From Candidatus Moraniibacteriota bacterium (GTDB lineage: Bacteria; Patescibacteriota; Minisyncoccia; Moranbacterales; UBA11712), in contig PMJF01000076.1 in assembly GCA_003157295.1 (NCBI GenBank), forward strand, positions 12,087 to 27,993: a DNA stretch of 15,907 nucleotides, read 5' to 3'. The position numbers and the translations under genes were made by a program. Position 1 is the stretch's first letter; every line of letters starts with the position of its first letter. Of this stretch, positions 1 to 6,124 are shown one piece after another. A model generated the notes under the pieces. It saw nothing but the letters and a program-made list of their open reading frames with translations. It did no database searches and was not told where the DNA came from.

Positions 1-1259
1 CCCGGTACTGGAAATTTGACGCAAAACATTTCCACCTCTTTTTTGATCTCCGATAGCTTGCTTTCATCCTGATGGTTTTTCAACGCCTCAATGATCCAGG
101 CTCCCAACTTTTTCATATCAGCCTCTTTCATCCCTCTAGTTGTCGCTGCAGGGGTCCCCAATCTTATCCCGCTCGGTTTTAGCGGCGGGTTTGGATCGTC
201 CGGGATTATCTGTTTGTTGACGGTGATGGAGATCTTATCCAGGGTCTGTTCCGCCAATTTTCCGTCGATTCCGAAGCTCTGCATTGTGTTCGCAACCATC
301 ATATGGTTGTCTGTTCCATCTGTAACAAGCTTCACCCCGTTATCCATAAGCTCCTGGGACAAAGTTTTCGCGTTGATCAAAACTTGTTTTCCATATTCCT
401 TGAATTCCGGCTGAAGGGCTTTGCCTAAGGCGACAGCGATTGACGCGACCGTTTGCATATGCGGGCCGCCCTGAAGACCGGGAAAAACAGCCTTATCGAT
501 CTGTTCGGCAAATTGTTTCTTGCACATTATCATGCCGGCTCTGGGACCGCGCAGCGATTTGTGAGTCGTCGTCGAAACCACATCAAAACCGTAATCAAAA
601 GGATTTCTCATTGCTCCTGCCGCGATCAGCCCGCCGATATGCGCGACATCCGCAAATGTTATGGCCCCCACTTCGTCTGCCACTTTTTTGAAATCCGTAT
701 AATCATAATCTCTTGGATAAGAAGTATACCCGCACATGACTATTTTCGGCTTGCATTCTTTGGCCACTCTCAATAATTCTTCAAAGTCGATCCTTCCTTT
801 TTCGTCCGGATGCGTCTTATAGCGGACAAAATTAAAGACCTTTCCCATGTGGGAAACGGGGGCGCCGTGGGTCAAGTGTCCTCCGTGCGAAAGCTCCATC
901 GCAAGGACCGTGTCGCCCGGGTTGAGAAATGCAAAATACACCGCTTGATTCATGGGCGAACCGGACAGGGACTGAACGTTGGCGTGCTCGCAGCGAAACA
1001 CTTCCTTTGCCCGGTCTCTGGCTAAATTCTCCACAATATCGGTATATTCTTGTCCTCCGTAATATCTTTTCCCCGGATATCCTTCGGAGTATTTATTGGT
1101 AAGAATTGATCCATTGGCCGCAAAAACCTCAGGATACGTATAGTTTTCTGAAGGAATAAGCTCCACTCCTTTTTGCTCCCTTTTTTCTTCGCCGATCAAA
1201 GCGCCATATACTTCCGGATCATTTTGCTTGAGAATTTCCCAATTTTTATTTGCGTCCAT
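1..1259 (-). CDS. glyA: Serine hydroxymethyltransferase (C-terminus cut by window edge)
   Basis: A PLP enzyme that interconverts serine plus tetrahydrofolate with glycine plus 5,10-methylene-tetrahydrofolate in the cytosol, the main source of one-carbon units. The minus-strand frame is open from the ATG at 1259-1257 to the left edge, giving 419 codons. The protein starts MDANKNWEILKQNDPEVYGA, followed by the substrate-site stretch ELIPSENYT and the NKYSEGYPGKRYYGG motif. The PLP-binding site reads VVSTTTHKSLRGPRAG, which puts the Schiff-base lysine at residue 234 (codon 560-558); E. coli GlyA uses K229. The last readable residues are VKFPVPG, matching the C-terminal FPV region of GlyA proteins, so only a few residues should be missing. 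No Shine-Dalgarno sequence is visible. An out-of-frame ATG lies 10 bases upstream (1269-1267) and opens a 7-codon frame overlapping the start. Identity is very secure. Confidence 0.97.
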   Translation of the reverse strand, partial: MDANKNWEILKQNDPEVYGALIGEEKREQKGVELIPSENYTYPEVFAANGSILTNKYSEGYPGKRYYGGQEYTDIVENLARDRAKEVFRCEHANVQSLSGSPMNQAVYFAFLNPGDTVLAMELSHGGHLTHGAPVSHMGKVFNFVRYKTHPDEKGRIDFEELLRVAKECKPKIVMCGYTSYPRDYDYTDFKKVADEVGAITFADVAHIGGLIAAGAMRNPFDYGFDVVSTTTHKSLRGPRAGMIMCKKQFAEQIDKAVFPGLQGGPHMQTVASIAVALGKALQPEFKEYGKQVLINAKTLSQELMDNGVKLVTDGTDNHMMVANTMQSFGIDGKLAEQTLDKISITVNKQIIPDDPNPPLKPSGIRLGTPAATTRGMKEADMKKLGAWIIEALKNHQDESKLSEIKKEVEMFCVKFPVP

Positions 1260-1316
1260 TATGTTTCATGAAAAATTAGTTATGGCTATTGAAATTTGAT
1301 GTTAACTCTCTTTTTT

Positions 1317-1346
1317 ATTATTTGCCCATTCCGATTTTCTTGTCAA
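1317..1346 (-). promoter_or_regulatory. Sigma70-type promoter for glyA
   Basis: On the minus strand a perfect -35 TTGACA (1346-1341) is followed, after an 18-base spacer, by AATAAT (1322-1317), a 5/6 match to the -10 consensus. Transcription would start near 1310 and leave a leader of about 50 bases before the glyA ATG at 1259. The promoter sits in the gap just after the stop of the upstream minus-strand gene (1366), so glyA need not depend on read-through. This is the best consensus promoter in the window. Confidence 0.7.
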
Positions 1347-1365
1347 ATTTGGTTACATATTTTTC

Positions 1366-2073
1366 TTACATTGATTCGACGCCGGGCGGCGGAACATTTT
1401 TACCGTTATCAATATTCTTTGCCGGAGTTTTGGGCGGATCTTTTACGGAAGATGCGGGTGCGCTTTCGCCTGTTGGCGCTGGAAGGCAATTTTCGTCGCC
1501 AGGAGCACATTGGTCAGTGGTTGAAGCGGAACAGTCTTCAGCGCTCGGATCGCACTCTATATTTTGCGCATTGAGGCATTCTTCATCGTTTGGCGCGCAC
1601 TCTCCGTCAGTCGCAGATTCATCCGTCGGAGGATTATCCCTCAAATATTGCTCCGGCGTGCTGCATTCCTCTCCTTTTTTCAAGTTATCTGGAGAGCAGT
1701 TTGCTATGCCGCATCCCGGCTCTTCCGGGCCGCATTGATAAGCCGTGCAGCTCTCATCCTTTGGATCGCAATCAGGAATATTCTTTGCGTTTCGGCTGAG
1801 CACTTTATAGTACCAGATGTCTTTATCCGGAACGCCGGTGCATTCTTCACCGTCTACGGAAGAAGCGGGGTCGCATCTCCAAATCAGACAACTTTCCTTT
1901 TCCGGATCGCAATCAATCTGAGCTTGGATGACATAATCGCGTTTTATCATATAGCGCCAATAGGTAACCACGATTGACCCCGCGATCAAAACTCCAAGCA
2001 AAACAAATAGAGCTTTGGATCTTTTGTCCACTTTTATCTCGCCTGCGTCGGCAGTTTTTTGTTTTTGTTCCAT
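1366..2073 (-). CDS. Unrecognised single-pass membrane protein with a Cys-x-Pro repeat ectodomain
   Basis: I do not recognise this gene. From the ATG at 2073 it encodes 235 residues: a basic cytoplasmic N-terminus (about 1-20, with KVDKRSK), one transmembrane helix (about 21-38, ALFVLLGVLIAGSIVVTYW), then an acidic, cysteine-rich region to the C-terminus. Its 16 cysteines fall into eight pairs, each opening with C-x-P. Six have the exact form CxPxxxxC: C55/62, C102/109, C114/121, C159/166, C174/181 and C189/196. Two are longer and end GEEC: C67/78 and C126/137. The last 35 residues are Pro/Ser/Lys-rich. The layout implies N-in topology with a disulfide-bonded or metal-binding outer domain (inference). 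An upstream in-frame ATG at 2109 would add 12 hydrophobic residues, but a good -10 box overlaps that stretch, so 2073 is preferred. It diverges from aspS. Coding status is well supported; function is unknown. Confidence 0.85.
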   Translation of the reverse strand: MEQKQKTADAGEIKVDKRSKALFVLLGVLIAGSIVVTYWRYMIKRDYVIQAQIDCDPEKESCLIWRCDPASSVDGEECTGVPDKDIWYYKVLSRNAKNIPDCDPKDESCTAYQCGPEEPGCGIANCSPDNLKKGEECSTPEQYLRDNPPTDESATDGECAPNDEECLNAQNIECDPSAEDCSASTTDQCAPGDENCLPAPTGESAPASSVKDPPKTPAKNIDNGKNVPPPGVESM

Positions 2074-2080
2074 TAAATTT

Positions 2081-2086
2081 AATATA
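2081..2086 (-). promoter_or_regulatory. -10 box for the Cys-repeat membrane gene, probably leaderless
   Basis: TATATT on the minus strand (5/6 match to TATAAT) ends 7 bases before the ATG at 2073, which would place the transcription start at or next to the start codon. No good -35 hexamer lies at the right distance (ATGTTT at a 17-base spacer is poor). No Shine-Dalgarno sequence precedes the gene, which agrees with a leaderless message. Confidence 0.4.
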
Positions 2087-2115
2087 GCATAAATAGCGAA
2101 AAAAAACATTAGTCC

Positions 2116-2144
2116 TTGAATAATATTCCGATATAAAGTACTAT
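2116..2144 (+). promoter_or_regulatory. aspS promoter, predicted to give a leaderless mRNA
   Basis: TTGAAT (2116-2121, 4/6 to the -35 consensus) and TACTAT (2139-2144, 4/6 to the -10 consensus) are separated by exactly 17 bases. Only six bases, TTATTT, lie between the -10 box and the aspS ATG at 2151, so initiation at the usual distance would begin on the start codon itself. No Shine-Dalgarno sequence is present. Confidence 0.6.
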
Positions 2145-2150
2145 TTATTT

Positions 2151-3935
2151 ATGCTAAGGACTCACACTTGCGGAGAATTGAATAAGTCGAATATCGGTCA
2201 AAAGGTTGTTCTGGCCGGCTGGGTACATCGGCGGCGGGATCACGGCGGAATTATCTTTATTGACCTGCGGGACCGCTATGGACTGACGCAAATCAAATTT
2301 GATTCCGCAATTGATCATGAAGCCTGGAGAGAGGCGGATAAGCTGCGACACGAGTGGGTCGTAAAAGCCACCGGAACCGTTTCTGCAAGACCCGCAGAAA
2401 TGATCAATTCCAAACTCGCAACTGGCGAGATAGAAGTCGAAATAAGTGAGCTCACAATTCTCAACAGATCGGAAACGCCTCCTTTTGAGCTTGATGAAGA
2501 AAAATCGGAGGAAGCCAATGAGACTTTACGCTTGCAATACCGTTTCATTGATCTGCGCCGTCCGGAACTCCAAAAACTGCTCGCATTGAAAGACAAATAT
2601 ATCCAGCATATCAGAAGTTATCTTCAGGCTCACGATTTTATCGAGATCCAAACTCCGATTCTCGCCAATTCTTCTCCGGAAGGCGCGAGAGACTTTCTCA
2701 TTCCCTCACGGCTGCACCCCGGAAAGTTCTACGCGCTTCCTCAAGCCCCCCAGCAATTCAAGCAGCTCCTGATGGTTGGCGGCTTGGATCGGTATTTCCA
2801 GATCGCCCCCTGCTTTCGGGACGAGGATCCCCGCATGGACAGGCATTACGGCGAATTCTATCAGCTTGATATGGAGATGAGTTTTGTGACGCAAGAAGAC
2901 GTTTTGGATCTGATGGATCCTTTGATGATCGATTTGACGGAAAAATTCTCTCAAAAGAAAATTGTCAATCTTGACGAAAATGGAAAGTTCAAAAGAATTC
3001 CCTGGCGGGAAGCGATGACCCGCTTCGGAACCGATAAACCGGATCTGAGATATGAAATGGAAATTCACCCGATCACGGAAATAGTGAAAGATTGCGGATT
3101 CTCGGTATTTTCGAACGCGGTCAAAAAGAACGGCGTCGTGCATGCTTTGAAAGTTGAAGGCGGAGCGAAATTCACGAGAAAAGAAATTGACGAACTGACG
3201 GAAATTGCGAAAAACAAAGAGGCCAAGGGGCTGGCTTACATGTTTATCCGTGATGGAAGGCTGCAATCTCCCATCGTGAAATTCTTGGGCGGCGATCTGG
3301 CCCAAAAGATCGCTGAAGAAGTTGGCGCGAAAGAAGGCGATATTATATTTTTCGGAGCCGATGATTGGAAAATAGTTTGCTTGAGCCTCGGCGCCGTTCG
3401 CAACGAATGCGCGGCCAAAATGGGGCTAAAAGACCATAGTTTGGCGGCTTGGTGTTGGATCGTTGATTTCCCGATGTATTCCTATTCAGAAATTGATCCG
3501 AAAAAAATTGATTTTGAGCATAATCCATTTTCTATGCCTCAAGGCGGACTTCAGGCGCTTCAGGAAAAAGATCCTTTGGATATTTTGGCCTATCAATATG
3601 ACTTGGTTTTGAACGGTTTTGAAGCCTCGAGCGGCGCTATTCGCAACCACGATCCGGAGATAATGTATAAAGCCTTTGCAATCGCGAATTATTCCAAAAA
3701 AGACGTAGACGAGCGCTTCGGCGCGCTGGTTCGCGCTTTCAAATATGGCGCTCCTCCCCATGGAGGAAACGCTCCAGGAATTGACCGTATCTTGATGGTG
3801 CTTCACGACCTGGACTCTATCCGGGATATTTATGCTTTTCCCAAAGACGGAAGCGGCCGAGACTTGATGATGAACAGCCCGAGCGAAGTCGATGAAAAGC
3901 AGCTAAGCGAAGCGCATATCGTAGTGAAAAAATAA
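2151..3935 (+). CDS. aspS: Aspartyl-tRNA synthetase, bacterial type
   Basis: A class IIb synthetase that charges tRNA-Asp with aspartate. Its 594 residues match the bacterial length. Domains in order: OB-fold anticodon-binding domain (about 1-105) with GWVHRRRDHGG (23-33); catalytic core with DLRRPEL (134-140), the Asp-site loop GKFYALPQAPQQFKQ (191-205) and motif 2 FRDED (222-226); the bacterial GAD insertion (about 300-415, with FFGADDWKIV); and motif 3, GAPPHGGNAPGIDRILMVL (533-551), followed by IRDIYAFPK. Residue 31 is His; E. coli AspRS, which charges only tRNA-Asp, has Leu there, and the non-discriminating Pseudomonas enzyme has His. The enzyme may therefore also charge tRNA-Asn, which would need GatCAB elsewhere (inference). 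It stands alone on the plus strand between a leaderless-type promoter and the convergent proS. Identity is secure. Confidence 0.98.
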   Translation: MLRTHTCGELNKSNIGQKVVLAGWVHRRRDHGGIIFIDLRDRYGLTQIKFDSAIDHEAWREADKLRHEWVVKATGTVSARPAEMINSKLATGEIEVEISELTILNRSETPPFELDEEKSEEANETLRLQYRFIDLRRPELQKLLALKDKYIQHIRSYLQAHDFIEIQTPILANSSPEGARDFLIPSRLHPGKFYALPQAPQQFKQLLMVGGLDRYFQIAPCFRDEDPRMDRHYGEFYQLDMEMSFVTQEDVLDLMDPLMIDLTEKFSQKKIVNLDENGKFKRIPWREAMTRFGTDKPDLRYEMEIHPITEIVKDCGFSVFSNAVKKNGVVHALKVEGGAKFTRKEIDELTEIAKNKEAKGLAYMFIRDGRLQSPIVKFLGGDLAQKIAEEVGAKEGDIIFFGADDWKIVCLSLGAVRNECAAKMGLKDHSLAAWCWIVDFPMYSYSEIDPKKIDFEHNPFSMPQGGLQALQEKDPLDILAYQYDLVLNGFEASSGAIRNHDPEIMYKAFAIANYSKKDVDERFGALVRAFKYGAPPHGGNAPGIDRILMVLHDLDSIRDIYAFPKDGSGRDLMMNSPSEVDEKQLSEAHIVVKK

Positions 3936-3950
3936 AAGTATTGTCTATAC

Positions 3951-3994
3951 AAAAAACGCCAGCCGCTTCGACTGACGCTGGATAATTGGCTGGC
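3951..3994 (-). terminator. Intrinsic terminator of the pheS-pheT-valS-ispH-proS operon
   Basis: Read on the minus strand just after the proS stop, GCCAGCC (3994-3988) pairs perfectly with GGCTGGC (3964-3958). It encloses 23 bases that hold a second partner for the same stem (CCAGC), and is followed by G and six T residues (3956-3951). The T run lies on the minus-strand side only, so it serves proS rather than the convergent aspS. Confidence 0.8.
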
Positions 3995-3998
3995 AATG

Positions 3999-5228
3999 CT
4001 ATTTGGATACTTCTGATACTATTTTGTCAGTCGAAATAATTTCGCCTTTTGGATCCGGGCGTTTTTTTATTTCCACTCCCCCGCCTTTGAGGGATTTTTC
4101 ACTAATGACCACACGATAAGGAAGACCGATGAGATCCGCGTCAGCGAATTTTTCTCCAGCGCTTACATCCCGATCATCATATAACACTTCGACATTTTTC
4201 TCTTGAAGATCTCGATATATTTTTTCCGCCTCCTCGTTTTTTCCCAGACTGATGAGATGGACTTTGACCGGCGCGATAGATTCCGGCCAGATAATTCCCT
4301 TTTCATCATTGCTGATCTCGACCACGGTTCCCATGAGACGCTGGAGGCCAATTCCGTAACAACCCATGATCAAGGTTATTTTTTCCCCCTTTTTATTGTC
4401 AACTGACAAATTGAAGGGCGCGCTGTATTTTGTTCCGAGTTTGAATATATTTCCGACTTCTACCGCTTTCTCTTCCCTGAAATCCTTTCCCTGGCAATCA
4501 GGACATTGGGGCGTTTCAGATTTAATTTCTTTGTTGATGGCTAAGTTGCATTTGTTGCAGATATAGATGACATCTTCTCCGGCTTCGGTGAGGGTCTGGA
4601 ATTCATGCGAATATTTGGAAAAAGAACCGCCTGAAGCGAATGTAACAAAAGTTTTTTCGCCGATGCCTATCCGATCAAATATTTTTTTATATGCCCCCTT
4701 GGCCTTTTCGTAATAATCATCAAGATCTCCTTGGGTCAAATGAAAAGAATAAAGATCTTTCATCATAAATTCGCGGCCGCGCAGAATCCCGGACTTGGCC
4801 CGCAACTCCATCCGGAATTTGCTTTGGATCTGATAGGCGGAAAATGGCAGATCCTTATAGGAATTTATGAATTTTTTTACAAGCGGAGAGATAACTTCTT
4901 CGTGGGTGGCGCCGAGCGCAAACTCCCGATCGCTCGAATCTTTCACTTTATACAGATCGTCCATAGTACCCCATCTTCCAGTACGCTCCCAATTTTCCTT
5001 AGGCTGGAGGGCCGGCATAAAAATTTCTTGACCGCCAATAGCGTCCATTTCTTCCCGAATGATATTCTCGATTTTTTTCATTACCCTGAGACCCAACGGC
5101 AAAATAGTATATACTCCGGCCATCAATTTATCAACAAAACCGGCGCGAATAAGAAGCTGGGCGTTGAGGCTCACCTCATCTTTTGGCGCGTTCTTTTGGG
5201 TCTTTGTGAAAAGTTGGGACTGTTTCAT
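3999..5228 (-). CDS. proS: Prolyl-tRNA synthetase lacking the INS editing domain
   Basis: A class IIa synthetase that charges tRNA-Pro. The 409 residues are far short of the roughly 570 of E. coli-type ProRS. The core is complete: motif 1 region TILPLGLRVMKKIENIIREE (41-60), GATHEEV (106-112), motif 2 FRMELRAKSGILRGREFMMK (138-157), motif 3 MGCYGIGLQRLMG (288-300) and a C-terminal anticodon domain (about 320-409, with YDDRDVSAGEKFADADLIG). Between motifs 2 and 3, where the editing insertion (INS) normally lies, CNKC (224-227) and CPDC (242-245) are only 14 residues apart, a likely zinc knuckle at the join. So it should be unable to clear Ala-tRNA-Pro in cis; a free-standing deacylase could do so, but none is in this window. 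It is last in the synthetase operon, 31 bases after ispH, and is followed by a strong terminator. Identity is secure. Confidence 0.97.
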   Translation of the reverse strand: MKQSQLFTKTQKNAPKDEVSLNAQLLIRAGFVDKLMAGVYTILPLGLRVMKKIENIIREEMDAIGGQEIFMPALQPKENWERTGRWGTMDDLYKVKDSSDREFALGATHEEVISPLVKKFINSYKDLPFSAYQIQSKFRMELRAKSGILRGREFMMKDLYSFHLTQGDLDDYYEKAKGAYKKIFDRIGIGEKTFVTFASGGSFSKYSHEFQTLTEAGEDVIYICNKCNLAINKEIKSETPQCPDCQGKDFREEKAVEVGNIFKLGTKYSAPFNLSVDNKKGEKITLIMGCYGIGLQRLMGTVVEISNDEKGIIWPESIAPVKVHLISLGKNEEAEKIYRDLQEKNVEVLYDDRDVSAGEKFADADLIGLPYRVVISEKSLKGGGVEIKKRPDPKGEIISTDKIVSEVSK

Positions 5229-5259
5229 GATTGTATGTTAGAAATATCTCCCGAAAATG

Positions 5260-6111
5260 TCAAAGGGATTTAACTTTATCAACCACTTTTTCTATCACCC
5301 ACTTCGGAGTGGAGGCGCCGGCGCCGATCAGCGCCGATTTTACGCTCACCAACCACTGCAATTTCAGCTCTTGCGCGTTTTCTATGAAATAGGATTTCGG
5401 ATTTATTTTTTTGGCAATTTCAAAAAGTCTCCTTGAATTTGCACTGTCTTTCCCTCCGATTATGATTACTGCGTCGTTGCAAGCAGCCAATTTTCTAATT
5501 TCTTTCTGGCGCTTGTCCGTTGAATCGCAGATGGTATTGAAAAATATAAAATCCGGCATTTTTTTTGCAAGATGCCGCTGGATTTTTTTGAATTCATCAA
5601 CGTTTTGCGTGGTTTGCGCAATCAGGCAATATTTCTTTTTTTTATTGAGTTTTATTTTTTTTACCTCCTCCAAACTGCCAATTACCCTGGCTTTCCCGTT
5701 TGACCATTCGAAAATGCTAATCACCTCCTCATGTTTTTTGTCCCCAAAAATAATCATTTCGCGGCCCTTTTCTGAATGAGACTTGGAAACTCTTTGGGCT
5801 TTCATGACCTTCGGGCAAGTGGTATCGATTATTTTTTGTCCTCTCTCGCTCGCTTCATTATACAGCCCTGGACCAACGCCGTGCGCGGTAAAAATAACCG
5901 TGCCTTCCGAGATATTTTCCAATGATTCAATTTCTTTTATTCCTTTATTTTTGAGATCATGGCAAACATCCCGGTTATGGACGAGTTTTCCTAAAATGTA
6001 CAGATCGTCGCATTCTTTCGAATTCACGGATGCCAAATCGTATGCTCGCCTAACTCCTGAACAAAAACCGGAATGCTTAGCTACTGCTATTTTAATATTC
6101 CTTTTCTTCAT
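5260..6111 (-). CDS. ispH: 4-hydroxy-3-methylbut-2-enyl diphosphate reductase
   Basis: The last enzyme of the MEP isoprenoid pathway: a cytosolic [4Fe-4S] protein that reduces HMBPP to IPP and DMAPP. The 283 residues are normal to slightly short for the family. The three cluster cysteines are present: C17 (SGFCSGVRRA), C99 (DTTCPKV) and C195 (NTICDSTDKRQ). Substrate-site residues are also there: H45 (LVHNRDV), H77 (TAHGVGP), H127 and E129 (KHEEV, where E129 aligns with the proton-donor E126 of E. coli), the QTTQN motif (166-170), S223 and N225 (DSANSRR) and S267 (GASTPKW). It lies 13 bases after valS and 31 bases before proS, so it is almost certainly co-transcribed with the synthetase genes, although its chemistry is unrelated. 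It ends in UGA, and the frame beyond continues without a stop toward proS, so UGA is read as a stop here. Confidence 0.97.
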   Translation of the reverse strand: MKKRNIKIAVAKHSGFCSGVRRAYDLASVNSKECDDLYILGKLVHNRDVCHDLKNKGIKEIESLENISEGTVIFTAHGVGPGLYNEASERGQKIIDTTCPKVMKAQRVSKSHSEKGREMIIFGDKKHEEVISIFEWSNGKARVIGSLEEVKKIKLNKKKKYCLIAQTTQNVDEFKKIQRHLAKKMPDFIFFNTICDSTDKRQKEIRKLAACNDAVIIIGGKDSANSRRLFEIAKKINPKSYFIENAQELKLQWLVSVKSALIGAGASTPKWVIEKVVDKVKSL

Positions 6112-6124
6112 TATTACGCGACTA

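Noticed and set aside
1289..1738. 149-codon plus-strand frame opposite the Cys-repeat gene
   Set aside because: Low-complexity Ser/Gly/Phe composition typical of an antisense shadow; the minus strand has regular Cys motifs, a membrane helix and a promoter.
2074..2109. Longer start of the Cys-repeat membrane protein at the ATG at 2109, adding MFFFAIYAILNL
   Set aside because: The stretch overlaps a good -10 box (TATATT at 2086-2081), so the transcript probably does not include this ATG; the ATG at 2073 gives a standard basic N-terminus followed by one membrane helix.
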